Below, in pieces: positions 1 to 6,589 of a DNA stretch of 11,469 bases. The position numbers and the translations under genes were made by a program. Source of the DNA: an uncultured Acetatifactor sp. (GTDB taxonomy: Bacteria; Bacillota; Clostridia; Lachnospirales; Lachnospiraceae). The stretch is from contig CAJTPH010000036.1 of the NCBI GenBank assembly GCA_910578215.1, positions 31,644 through 43,112 of the forward strand. The letters are read 5' to 3'. Positions within the stretch are counted from its first letter, which is position 1. Each line of letters opens with the position of its first letter. The notes under the pieces are model-generated. The model had not been told where the DNA came from and did not search any database. It saw only the letters and a program-made list of their open reading frames with translations.

Positions 1-35
1 ATAATTATTCTTTTATATCTTCCATACAATCGTAC

Positions 36-419
36 ATGTCTTCTGCCTCATTGTCCGGCAGAGACTATGTCTACAATTATATCGCCAAAAACATTCCGGG
101 CGCCTATCTGGTGGGAGCCTCCATTGGCTCAGGGAACAGACTGCCCCTCAATCTCTACATGTGCTTTAAAGGCGTGGAAGGAGAATCCTTAATGCTTTTA
201 TTAGACATGAACGGTATCCAGGTTTCTACCGGCTCGGCATGCGACAGCCGTTCCATGGCTGCCTCCCCTGCCCTGTCTGCCATCGGAATGAGCAAAAGGG
301 ATATTCACAGCTGCATACGAATGACCTTCAGCGGGCGGGAAACAAAACAAGAACTGGACTATGTATGCGAAAAGCTCAAATCCTGCGTTGAAGACCTGCG
401 GGAGCTGAGCACACTTTAA
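36..419 (+). CDS. Cysteine desulfurase (NifS/IscS-like), C-terminal fragment
   Basis: The 127-residue product matches the C-terminal domain of class V aminotransferase-fold cysteine desulfurases. It has the family stretches GVEGESL (residues 46-52), LLLDMNGIQVSTGSAC and the catalytic-loop cysteine at residue 69, followed by the usual small domain (SAIGMSKRDIHSCIRMTFS). Full enzymes are about 380-400 residues; the PLP-binding lysine and the whole large domain are absent here. The similarity I recognise starts near residue 7 (LSGRDY). The frame is open leftward to position 3 and no ribosome binding site precedes the ATG at 36, so the gene is either truncated at its 5' end or continues past the window edge. 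A full enzyme would move sulfur from cysteine onto an acceptor using PLP; this piece alone should not be active. The stop lies 47 bp before the amidase, on the same strand. The family is clear; whether the gene is intact cannot be decided here. Confidence 0.75.
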   Translation: MSSASLSGRDYVYNYIAKNIPGAYLVGASIGSGNRLPLNLYMCFKGVEGESLMLLLDMNGIQVSTGSACDSRSMAASPALSAIGMSKRDIHSCIRMTFSGRETKQELDYVCEKLKSCVEDLRELSTL

Positions 420-453
420 AGCGGCGTTATTTGCAGCAGCTATTACGACGCGG

Positions 454-461
454 AAGGGAGG
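454..461 (+). promoter_or_regulatory. Ribosome binding site fixing the amidase start
   Basis: AAGGGAGG lies 5 nt before the ATG at 467. It supports that ATG over the in-frame TTG at 431, which would add 12 residues without a comparable Shine-Dalgarno sequence. Confidence 0.7.
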
Positions 462-466
462 ATACA

Positions 467-1351
467 ATGAACTATTCAAACAGCCCGTTAATAAACTACA
501 TAAGAATCAGCCCTAATAAGACAAGCCCAAGAAATCACATTATTGACACTATAACGATTCACTGCATGGCAGGCAATCTATCCATAGAAAGATGCGGCGA
601 GGTATTCGCTCCGGTCAAACGCGGGGCATCGTCCAATTACGGTATCGGAAGCGACGGACGAATAGCCCTGTATGTGGAGGAAAAAGACCGATCCTGGTGT
701 ACCTCCAGCGCCGCCAATGACAACCGCGCCGTTACCATAGAGGTGGCAAACGACGGCGGCGCGCCTGACTGGCATGTCTCCGACAAGGCGATGAGCTCGC
801 TGATCAGTCTGGCTGCGGATATATGTAAAAGAAATAACATAAAAGAGCTGAAATGGCAGGCCGACAAATCGCTGGTGGGCCAGGTCAGCAGACAGAATAT
901 GACCGTTCACCGCTGGTTTGCCGCAAAGGCATGCCCCGGGGAATACCTGTATAGAAATCATGGCTATATCGCAGACGAAGTAAACAAAAAGCTGGGGATT
1001 TATACGGGCAGCACAGGAGGTTCCCACGGCATGTCCGGTCTTCCGGCTGCACCCTGCCCGGCACAGACCTACAAATACCAGGGATATGACTATTCTGCAG
1101 TTTTCAACCCGTCATACTATGCCGATAAATACCCGGATGTCAAAAAAGCGTTCGGAGCCAACGACAAAGCATTATTTAATCATTTCTGCTTATACGGAAT
1201 GAAAGAAGGCCGTCTGGCAAGCGCTGATTTTAACGTAAATAAATACAGGGAATCCTATGCGGATCTGAAAAACGCCTTTGGAGATAATCTCCCCTTATAT
1301 TATAAGCATTATATTATATTCGGAAAAAAGGAAGGAAGGAAAGGCGTTTGA
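467..1351 (+). CDS. N-acetylmuramoyl-L-alanine amidase (Amidase_2/PGRP fold) with C-terminal wall-binding-like repeats
   Basis: The 294-residue protein is an endolysin-type amidase that would cut the bond between MurNAc and L-Ala in peptidoglycan. The catalytic domain spans about residues 20-178. The Zn ligands expected for the T7-lysozyme/PGRP family are visible: His32 (TIHCMAGN), His148 (TVHRWF) and Cys156 (ACPG). Lys154, two residues before the Cys, matches the T7 catalytic lysine, and the His-to-Cys spacing of 8 is the same as in T7. A linker rich in Gly, Ser and Pro (about 180-205) leads to two roughly 42-residue repeats (about 209-250 and 251-292), each with a Y-A-D/D-L-K-AFG core and a closing G-x-K-E-G-R. 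Such repeats are common in Clostridia secreted hydrolases and probably bind the wall. There is no signal peptide, which fits holin-dependent release. The start at 467 is set by AAGGGAGG. The stop overlaps the next reading frame (TGATG). Confidence 0.92.
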   Translation: MNYSNSPLINYIRISPNKTSPRNHIIDTITIHCMAGNLSIERCGEVFAPVKRGASSNYGIGSDGRIALYVEEKDRSWCTSSAANDNRAVTIEVANDGGAPDWHVSDKAMSSLISLAADICKRNNIKELKWQADKSLVGQVSRQNMTVHRWFAAKACPGEYLYRNHGYIADEVNKKLGIYTGSTGGSHGMSGLPAAPCPAQTYKYQGYDYSAVFNPSYYADKYPDVKKAFGANDKALFNHFCLYGMKEGRLASADFNVNKYRESYADLKNAFGDNLPLYYKHYIIFGKKEGRKGV

Positions 1352-1567
1352 TGAAAGCATCCCTATTCCCTGGACGGCTTCGGCATATTGCTTGGCGCAT
1401 GGATCACTCAGCTGGGTATTTCCAGCGGCGCATATTATATGATGTCCCGCAGTGACCACAAGATCCAGCTGCCCATGGCAATGTTAAATACCATGTCGGA
1501 CGATATTAAATCACAGCTTGACATGACACAGATTGTAACTACTGTACTTAGCACATCGGATAACTAA
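1351..1567 (+). pseudogene. Small phage gene with an early frameshift (hypothetical, next to holin)
   Basis: An ATG overlaps the amidase stop by one base (TGATG), the usual arrangement for translational coupling. That frame encodes only about 34 residues before TGA. A second frame, open from about 1355 to the TAA at 1565-1567, carries a coherent protein-like sequence beginning SLDGFGILLGAW and ending TTVLSTSDN, with a hydrophobic Gly/Ala-rich start and a helical second half. The simplest reading is a gene of about 72 codons starting at 1351 with a one-base indel near 1361-1366 that joins MKASL to YSLDG. No slippery heptamer is visible, so I do not propose programmed frameshifting. I recognise this only as a short protein of a type seen near clostridial phage holins; its function is unknown. 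It could also be a sequencing error, since the rest of the frame is clean. Confidence 0.55.
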
Positions 1568-1586
1568 AAAGCAAGGAGAAAATTTT

Positions 1587-1910
1587 ATGAATGTAACCAC
1601 CTTTTTGATTTTACTTTCCTGCTTTTCTGTAATCAGCAGTCTCGCGACAGAAGGCATTAAAAGCATCACCCTGGATAAAGCAAATTTATCCTACAACATT
1701 ATCGCTCTGTTTTCCGCGCTTATCGCCGGCGGTGCGGGAACCGCCGTATATTATCAGCTTAACGCCGTTCCATTCACGGTAAACAATATTATTTATTTGC
1801 TTCTGATGGGATTGGCAAGCGGTCTTGTATCCATGGTCGGTTTTGATAAGGTAAAACAGACAATCGAAGAAATTGCCGGCAAAAAAGGACAGGATAAATC
1901 TATGAGATGA
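1587..1910 (+). CDS. Phage holin-like membrane protein
   Basis: The 107-residue protein has three predicted membrane segments, roughly residues 5-23, 36-57 (rich in Gly/Ala) and 66-86. A short charged C-terminal tail follows (KVKQTIEEIAGKKGQDK). Its size, topology and position two frames downstream of an amidase are those of phage holins, which oligomerise in the inner membrane and let the endolysin reach the wall. AAGGAG sits 8 nt before the ATG. The stop codon overlaps the start of the next gene by 4 bp (ATGA), so the two are probably translated together. The sequence resembles small holin-like proteins of clostridial prophages as I remember them, but the holin call rests on topology and context, not on a catalytic motif. 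It could also be an unrelated small membrane protein. Confidence 0.75.
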   Translation: MNVTTFLILLSCFSVISSLATEGIKSITLDKANLSYNIIALFSALIAGGAGTAVYYQLNAVPFTVNNIIYLLLMGLASGLVSMVGFDKVKQTIEEIAGKKGQDKSMR

Positions 1911-2416
1911 ATGAAATTATTGAATTAACCAGAATAAACTTTTCCTCTGTGTTCATTGCGGTGTTTATCATTTTAATCGGAATCAAGGGCGTCGTTTCAC
2001 TTTTGGAATGGGTCATCGATAAGCTTGGCCTTGAGACAAAATGGATAAGACAGCGGCGGGAAGAACACGACCTGCTCTTAAATACGTCCAAAAATCTCAT
2101 TGCTCTGCAGGATAAGCATATAGAGGATATGATAAAATCCGACGAGCATGACGCGGAAATGAAAAGCGATATCAAAAAACTCACCGACATGTTCATAGAT
2201 AAACAGATAAACGATTACAGATGGGAAATTATCAGTCTAGCCGACAAAATCGGAAACGGCAGACCCGTCAGCAAGGAATGCCTCCGGCATGCAGTCTCCA
2301 CATACGAGAAATACGAAAAAATCATTGCCGAATACGGCCTGGTAAACGGCGAGGTTGAAATTTCCATAGAAGTAATCAGGGATAATTATCAGCAAAAGCT
2401 GAAAGACGGCTTTTAG
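1907..2416 (+). CDS. Membrane-anchored coiled-coil phage protein of unknown function
   Basis: The 169-residue product has one membrane segment at about residues 12-32, then a long charged helical region (about 38-105, heptad-like, rich in Lys, Glu and Asp) that is probably coiled coil. A compact C-terminal part follows (DYRWEIISLADKIGNG, then a Tyr/Lys-rich helix ending NYQQKL). This C-terminal pattern resembles hypothetical proteins found beside holins in many Firmicute phages; I know of no proven function. The start overlaps the holin stop (ATGA), which indicates coupling and a shared role near the membrane, perhaps in controlling lysis or anchoring a complex. That role is inference. An intact frame with normal composition suggests it is still translated or was until recently. 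Confidence 0.7.
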   Translation: MNEIIELTRINFSSVFIAVFIILIGIKGVVSLLEWVIDKLGLETKWIRQRREEHDLLLNTSKNLIALQDKHIEDMIKSDEHDAEMKSDIKKLTDMFIDKQINDYRWEIISLADKIGNGRPVSKECLRHAVSTYEKYEKIIAEYGLVNGEVEISIEVIRDNYQQKLKDGF

Positions 2417-2513
2417 AAAATGCTCTCATTTAAGCATACGGCTTTCAGACATACACAGTTACCTGAAAATAACCGTTTAAATTGACTATACATCAGAAAG
2501 GGGAAAATAAAAT

Positions 2514-2699
2514 ATGATTACATTATTCAGAATGCTTCGATGCTGGCAGCTAAAGACAAAGTGGAGGTCCGCGTTCTGGCGCTTTATAGACAGACAGGCA
2601 ACGGAGCTGATCAGGAATCCGCAGGAGCTGGAAAAACATTTCATCGATTCGCTTACCCGGCTGATCCAGGAATCCGGCGCCGTAAAGCCTGAAGCCTAG
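2514..2699 (+). CDS. Small hypothetical protein upstream of the tape measure
   Basis: This frame encodes 61 residues, basic and tryptophan-rich at the N-terminus (CWQLKTKWRSAFWRF) and amphipathic helical at the C-terminus (NPQELEKHFIDSLTRLIQESG). AGAAAGGGG lies about 10 nt before the ATG, which supports expression. I do not recognise the family. Its position just before the tape-measure gene is where tail-assembly chaperones are often encoded, but it is much shorter than those and shows no slippery sequence for a fused product. The 97 bp before it hold no gene. It may be a small tail-related protein or a cargo gene. Confidence 0.5.
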   Translation: MITLFRMLRCWQLKTKWRSAFWRFIDRQATELIRNPQELEKHFIDSLTRLIQESGAVKPEA

Positions 2700-2766
2700 A
2701 CAGCCTTCCTTTGCCTTACTGCTAAAGACGGCAAGACCATTTAAGAAACATATTCTACAAACTATT

Positions 2767-2773
2767 AAGGAGG
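2767..2773 (+). promoter_or_regulatory. Strong ribosome binding site for a TTG start
   Basis: AAGGAGG, followed by GTGAT, lies 10 nt before TTG at 2784. It is nearly a full complement to the 16S 3' end and identifies TTG as the start of the tape-measure gene; no in-frame ATG lies near the N-terminus. Confidence 0.75.
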
Positions 2774-2783
2774 GTGATATTAA

Positions 2784-4475
2784 TTGGCTATTGAAAACGG
2801 AAAAATCACGCTTGGCCTGGACATACCAAAAACAGCCGCACAAATAAATGCGGACATAAAAAAATTACAAGGCCAGCTCAAACAGGTCAAGGCAAACGGC
2901 GCACTTGACACCAGCCAGACCGTCCAGCGCATCAACGCCCAGATCAGCGCATTGCAGGCGCAGCTTAGAACCGTCAGTATCAGCGCGGCCATTGATACGG
3001 GCAGCGCTGATAACGCCGCCCGGGAAGCCGGAAATGCCATTGCGCAAAGCATAGCCGACGGCATCCGGCAGGCTGACGAAAACGTTGACCGGGAGGTCCA
3101 AAGGCTGACGGACCGTGTTGAGGAAACCGCTTCCGCCGCAAACAGCGGCAGCAGTGCCGGCGGAATGCAGGACCAGCTCGAAGCTGCCGCGGAAGCCGGC
3201 AGACAGCTGCAGGAAACAGGAAAAGCCGGGCTCTCATGGGCTGAAAAAATAAAAAACACATGGGACAAAATCGGCGGTGAAAAGCTTATAAGCACAGCCA
3301 AGGGCAAACTGCTCAGCAAGCTGCAGCAGATGCCGAAAGCAGTATACGACATCGACGCCGCAATGACTAAGCTCTATAGAGTCACAGATGAAACAGATCG
3401 GAAATACACACAATTCCTGGATTCCGCCTGTGATTCCGCAGGCCGCCTCGGGCGCTCCGTTTCCGACCTGGTGGACCTTACCGCAAGCCTGGCTGAATCC
3501 GGCCTTTCCCTTGACGACGCAGAGGCGCTTGCCGGCATAAGCTCTGTCTATGCCAATATAAGCGCTGTGGACGACGAGACCGCTGCCGCCAGCATCCTTG
3601 CGGCAATGGAAGCCTTCCACATACAGGCCTCCGACGCAGTTACGATCGTGGACAAGCTCACCAGGCTGGGCAATGAATACGCGGCGTCCACCGCCGCCCT
3701 GGGCGACGGGCTTTCCCGCTCCGCCTCCGCCATGGCCGCAGGCGGCTCCGACATCAACAAAACCCTGGCCATGCTGGCAGGCGGCTCCCAAATCACAGGT
3801 AACGCCTCCTCCTTCGGCGACTTTTTGGCGGAGGCCAGCATGCGCATCCGCGGCATGACGGACGGACTCTCCTCTCTGGGGGATGAAGCAGACGACGCAG
3901 CCGGTTCCATCGGCAAGGTTCAGGCACAGCTTCTGAGACTCACAGACGGACAGGTAAGCATCCTTGACCATGCCGGCAATGCCAGGGCTTTCTATGATAT
4001 CATGGCGGATATCTCAAAAATATATGACAGCCTTTCGAATACCAATAAAGCCGATTTGTCACAGATACTGTTCGGCACACAGTTTGAAAGCCAGGGCGCC
4101 GCATTGATCCAGGCGTTTCAGTCGGGACAGGTCCAGAGTGCGCTGGAATCCTCGCTTAACGCCGGAGGCGCCGCCATGGAGGAGCAGGAGCGCTGGATGG
4201 AATCCCTGGAGGCAAAGACCATACAGCTTGACGCGGCGTTCCAGTCCTTTTCCAATCATGTACTTGACAGCGGCCTTTTAAAATGGTTTATTGATTTCGG
4301 AACCGGCTGCGTTCAAGTTCTCGATGCAGTCGCCGGGAAGTTCAGCTCCTTCGGAACCCTGGGGCTGGGCGCAGGAATATTTGCGGGAATCAAAAACGTC
4401 GGCAGCCCCAAAATGTCCGGGCTCAATTTTGAATATACCGACAGTATGCCAGTTCTGCCGGATACGGCAGTTTAG
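2784..4475 (+). CDS. Phage tail tape-measure protein, N-terminal half with TP901-type core (truncated)
   Basis: The 563-residue product begins with a helical Gln/Ala-rich region (about 1-190). The conserved TP901/PhageMin_Tail core follows (about 190-520): IDAAMTKLYRVTDETD, then SDLVDLTASLAESG, AASILAAMEAFHIQ, IVDKLTRLGNEYA and MRIRGMTDGL in the family order, closing with EEQERWMESLEAK and FSNHVLDSGLLKWFIDFGTG. The family's proteins usually run past 1000 residues, set tail length and occupy the tail tube. Here similarity fades near residue 545 (KNVGSPKM). The last 17 or so residues are probably encoded by inserted DNA, because they overlap a strong palindrome (4444-4482). Translation starts at TTG with AAGGAGG. 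The remaining central and C-terminal parts appear to be encoded at 6696-10985, so this is one half of an interrupted gene. GC content is well above that of the 6.0-8.37 kb segment. Confidence 0.85.
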   Translation: MAIENGKITLGLDIPKTAAQINADIKKLQGQLKQVKANGALDTSQTVQRINAQISALQAQLRTVSISAAIDTGSADNAAREAGNAIAQSIADGIRQADENVDREVQRLTDRVEETASAANSGSSAGGMQDQLEAAAEAGRQLQETGKAGLSWAEKIKNTWDKIGGEKLISTAKGKLLSKLQQMPKAVYDIDAAMTKLYRVTDETDRKYTQFLDSACDSAGRLGRSVSDLVDLTASLAESGLSLDDAEALAGISSVYANISAVDDETAAASILAAMEAFHIQASDAVTIVDKLTRLGNEYAASTAALGDGLSRSASAMAAGGSDINKTLAMLAGGSQITGNASSFGDFLAEASMRIRGMTDGLSSLGDEADDAAGSIGKVQAQLLRLTDGQVSILDHAGNARAFYDIMADISKIYDSLSNTNKADLSQILFGTQFESQGAALIQAFQSGQVQSALESSLNAGGAAMEEQERWMESLEAKTIQLDAAFQSFSNHVLDSGLLKWFIDFGTGCVQVLDAVAGKFSSFGTLGLGAGIFAGIKNVGSPKMSGLNFEYTDSMPVLPDTAV

Positions 4476-4801
4476 GGCATACGGCCCATGAGATACATGG
4501 GTTTAAATGAACAGGCAATATGCTGGGAAAACGGTAAACCTCACGCTACTCTCCTGCTGCGGCGACGCAGCAGGCTATAGTGACAATGTGTGAGCTCCGC
4601 GGGTCAGCAGGGACAGGGCTCTCGAAGCCAAGCCCTCACTGTAGCGACAACCCTGAGTAAAGGCATGCTGCAACGCTGCCTTTATAATATGCGCTCGATA
4701 CTAGCCGCTGTTTGACGGTAAAATCAAGCAAGGATTTCTCCTAGCCGTAGGTGTGGAGTCCGAACGGAGATATTATTTAAAAGGACTGCCAGAGTGAAAT
4801 G
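4444..4801 (+). ncRNA. Candidate structured RNA / mobile-element end (identity unassigned)
   Basis: This gene-free stretch is dense in perfect stems. GTATGCC (4444-4450) pairs with GGCATAC (4476-4482), enclosing CTGCCG (4455-4460) with CGGCAG (4465-4470). CCTGCTGCG (4553-4561) pairs with CGCAGCAGG (4566-4574) across the GNRA-type loop GCGA. That hairpin may be enclosed by TCACGC (4541-4546) with GTGTGA (4588-4593, one G-U). TAAAGGCA (4658-4665) pairs with TGCCTTTA (4677-4684), and AGTCC (4757-4761) with GGACT (4783-4787). The heptamer CTAGCCG occurs at 4701 and 4741. Known RNAs with this look are IStron group I introns and the HEARO/omega RNAs of IscB/IsrB elements. I could not find the group I P7 (R/S) pair or a group II domain V. 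A subterminal palindrome beside a structured RNA fits an IS200/IS605-type remnant whose ORFs are gone. The structure is seen; the class is conjecture. The strand is assumed. Confidence 0.45.
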
Positions 4802-4849
4802 TGAACTGCTCCCCGTCAAGTAGACAATGAAAATAATAAAAATTTTTTT

Positions 4850-4877
4850 CTGCCACCAAATAAAAAACTGGTGGCAG
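4850..4877 (-). terminator. Hairpin directly after the IS3 orfB stop
   Basis: CTGCCACC (4850-4857) and GGTGGCAG (4870-4877) form a perfect 8-bp stem with a 12-nt loop, starting 4 nt after the orfB stop on the - strand. On the + strand a run of seven T precedes it, so on the - strand the stem is followed by A's and only then by T's. That makes it a weak intrinsic terminator for either direction; it may instead be a subterminal IS structure or a block to read-through. Confidence 0.35.
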
Positions 4878-4880
4878 TTT

Positions 4881-5302
4881 CTATGCTGCCAACTTATGCT
4901 GTCTGTGTTTTTTCATCGGAGTTAAAACTCCCAGACATCTTTGCAATCGTTTGTTGTAATACTCAATATAACTTTCAATCATGTTTACAAGTGATATACG
5001 GCTTGTAAATTTTTTTCTATAATAGAGTTCTCTTTTTATGATTCCCCAGACCCCCTCCATCGGTCCGTTATCTATACATTTTGCCACTCTGGACATGCTT
5101 TGGGTCATGCCTGCGGCTTCCAGTTTGTTGTGGAAGATTCGATTTGTATACTGAAGTCCTCTGTCGCTATGGCACAGTGGATGTGCGTCAGTTTTTGGGC
5201 AATGGCCTGAGCAAAAGTGTCAAAGACCAAAGCATTATTATTGTTATCCCGAATCACATAAGATACAATGCGTCTGTCATACAGATCCAGTATTGCGCTG
5301 AG
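4881..5302 (-). pseudogene. IS3-family transposase orfB, C-terminal remnant
   Basis: Reading leftward, the frame shows LSAILDLYDRRIVSYVIRD, a frameshift near 5205-5210, then HPLCHSDRGLQYTN, RIFHNKLEAAGMTQSMSR and IDNGPMEGVWGIIKRELYY. It ends with YIEYYNKRLQRCLGVLTPM. These are the rve/DDE integrase-core motifs of IS3-family OrfB, including the HSD aspartate and the N-x-PMEG-x-(W/F) segment with its glutamate. The first half of OrfB, including the first catalytic Asp region, is missing: orfA sequence joins orfB at about 5303. With at least one indel and a large deletion the gene cannot make a working transposase. Confidence 0.8.
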
Positions 5303-5799
5303 TTTTTTAGGAATGATGCCTCCATTTCTGCCTTCTCCCGCCTGACTTTTTCTAATTTCAATTCTACCCGGAGTTTTTCGAGTTCAGCAAGAGACTGTTC
5401 CGTTTTTCTCATATTTAATGGTATAGTTTCGCGCCTGTTGATAAGAAACGTTAAATTTTTCTGTTGTTCGTGCATAATTATGATTATGGGAAATGTAAAT
5501 AAGAAGCGATTTCCACCCGTTCCTCAAATGTCGTTTTCCTTCCTTTTGTCATGATGACTGTACCCCCTGCTGGGGAAGCCTTCAGCTCCTCATGACCATT
5601 ATACTTCTTTATCCAGATTTGTAACTTGGATTTTGAACGGATTCCGTATTTTTTACAAATGTCATCCTGATAAGTTACGAATCCATTGCTGGACAGAAGC
5701 TGTGCTGACACCAAACATAGATGCGATTCGATGCTGACTTTCTTTTCCATCCAAATACAGATTCACAGCTGTTTGCTCCATTCCCTTTATTATATTCAT
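5303..5799 (-). pseudogene. IS3-family orfA (helix-turn-helix) remnant
   Basis: From ATG at 5799 leftward the frame gives an HTH segment (AVNLYLDGKESQHRIASMFG, then VQQWIR). It then shifts frame at about 5668 to QDDICKKYGIRSKSKLQIW and MTKGRKTTFEERVEI. A third stretch follows (HNHNYARTTEKFNVSYQQAR), and finally the C-terminal leucine-zipper-like helix (LAELEKLRVELKLEKVRREK). All are in the order expected for OrfA of the IS3 family, but at least three frame changes and a missing block between the two HTH units separate them. The product would have bound the IS ends; this copy is dead. Confidence 0.75.
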
Positions 5800-5903
5800 A
5801 ATGCCAAAGTGTACCCTGAAGCTGTGATCTACCCATAATGAGTTAGTCCTCTTACATATTTTATTTAGAAAGGATGTGAATAAATTGATTGTGTAAAATA
5901 CCA

Positions 5904-5999
5904 CTACTCTTTTATCGCAAAAGATACATCTATTCTCCTTGTAGATTTATCTTCAACCATCCATAATGTACCGTTTTTACCATGCCATATTTTTGCAAA
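5904..5999 (-). pseudogene. Degenerate second copy of the C-terminus of the neighbouring membrane protein
   Basis: Directly behind the TAA at 6000-6002, in the same frame, the - strand reads FAKIWHGKNGTLWMVEDKST and then RRIDVSFAIKE before a TAG at 5904-5906. The preceding gene ends YIWYGKNGTITYNKLNNNTI and ELHFELFE. The shared core is IW-(Y/H)-GKNGT, the two stretches have nearly equal length, and the DNA around ATATGG-AT-GGTAAAAA is alike. This is either a tandem duplication of about 31 codons or the leftover C-terminus of a paralogue after a new end was recombined in. It has no start of its own. Confidence 0.6.
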
Positions 6000-6557
6000 T
6001 TATTCAAATAGTTCAAAATGCAATTCTATTGTATTGTTGTTTAACTTATTATATGTGATAGTGCCATTTTTACCATACCATATATATGTTTCTAAATAAA
6101 AACTGTCTTTGTCTATATCAGTTTCATCAGGTTCGCCATTTAGTTTGACAAGTTCTTCATAGATATCCTTTGGCATCCAATGAGAAGTATCTATATTAAA
6201 GATAAAACTTTTAAGTATTTCGTCAACAAAAAAATACTCCATAATACAATGAGAACCATAAAATGATGTATTTGTATATTCAATATAAAAATCTTTTTTG
6301 TTTGGGTCGTTATCAAATTTTAATTCACACTCTTCAATCGTATATTCTTTAGAAGTTTCTATTTTAAGAAGTTCTTCTAAAGTAATTGCCGTTGAAATAT
6401 TATTAAGTACCAAAGTTCTTGTAGCTTTGCTATTTTCGATTCTGTTTTTTAATTTCTGTTCCTTTGCATAATTTATACTACCAATTATAATGACTGGAAT
6501 CAGAATTATTGAAAAGAGTATGATTAAAAATATTTTAGACCTTTTATCTAATTTCAT
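6000..6557 (-). CDS. Membrane-anchored protein of unknown function (AT-rich cargo gene)
   Basis: The 185-residue product starts with a lysine-rich stretch and one membrane segment (about residues 8-29, KIFLIILFSIILIPVIIIG). It then has a soluble domain rich in Glu, Asp, Asn and aromatic residues, presumably outside the membrane. There is no lipobox cysteine, so it is a signal anchor and not a lipoprotein. GAGGAG lies about 8 nt before the ATG, and an extended -10 element is found upstream. I do not recognise the family. It is the only complete gene transcribed against the phage genes. It shares the AT-rich composition of the 5.85-8.37 kb segment and sits between an IS remnant and a phage gene fragment, so it is probably imported cargo. 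A lysogenic-conversion or superinfection-exclusion role is possible, because such genes are often small, anchored and divergent, but nothing in the sequence proves it. Confidence 0.7.
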   Translation of the reverse strand: MKLDKRSKIFLIILFSIILIPVIIIGSINYAKEQKLKNRIENSKATRTLVLNNISTAITLEELLKIETSKEYTIEECELKFDNDPNKKDFYIEYTNTSFYGSHCIMEYFFVDEILKSFIFNIDTSHWMPKDIYEELVKLNGEPDETDIDKDSFYLETYIWYGKNGTITYNKLNNNTIELHFELFE

Positions 6558-6589
6558 AAGTTTCTCCTCGTATTTGAAATGATAGGTTA

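Larger units (their letters stand above)
4802..5840 (-). mobile_element. Decayed IS3-family insertion sequence
   Basis: The left boundary is set by TGAACTGCTCCCCGTCAAG beginning at 4802, which has the form of IS3-family terminal repeats, directly after the structured stretch. Reading on the - strand, remnants of orfA and then of orfB are recognisable. Both are broken by frameshifts and internal deletions, so about 1.0 kb remains of an element expected near 1.4-1.5 kb. I could not find the matching inverted repeat at the orfA end; the right boundary of about 5840 is an estimate from where IS-like coding stops. No clear target duplication is visible. The element is inactive by inspection. Confidence 0.7.

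Noticed and set aside
578..1027. Long open frame on the - strand opposite the amidase
   Set aside because: It is the antisense of a clear amidase with all zinc ligands; cysteine-rich, low-coherence product and no ribosome binding site.
1351..1370. Programmed frameshift between the amidase-coupled ATG and the SLDGFG frame
   Set aside because: No slippery heptamer or downstream stimulatory hairpin is visible; a simple indel is more likely.
2400..2450. CTGAAAG / CTTTCAG inverted repeat after the coiled-coil gene as a terminator
   Set aside because: The arms are about 36 nt apart, partly inside the coding end, and no T-run follows.
2700..2783. Short coding-like stretch ending LTAKDGKTI before the tape measure
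   Set aside because: Too short, no start and no ribosome binding site; might be the end of a lost gene but cannot be supported.
3234..3971. 245-codon open frame on the - strand opposite the tape measure
   Set aside because: A shadow of GC-rich coding sequence; the + frame has the complete TP901 core motif order.
4481..4801. Group I or group II intron
   Set aside because: Stems are present, but I could not pair a convincing P7 (R/S) or find a domain V hairpin, a GUGYG start or a reverse transcriptase. Kept only as one option for the structured stretch.
5081..5554. 157-codon + strand frame across the IS3 remnant
   Set aside because: The opposite strand carries recognisable OrfA and OrfB motifs, so this is antisense noise.
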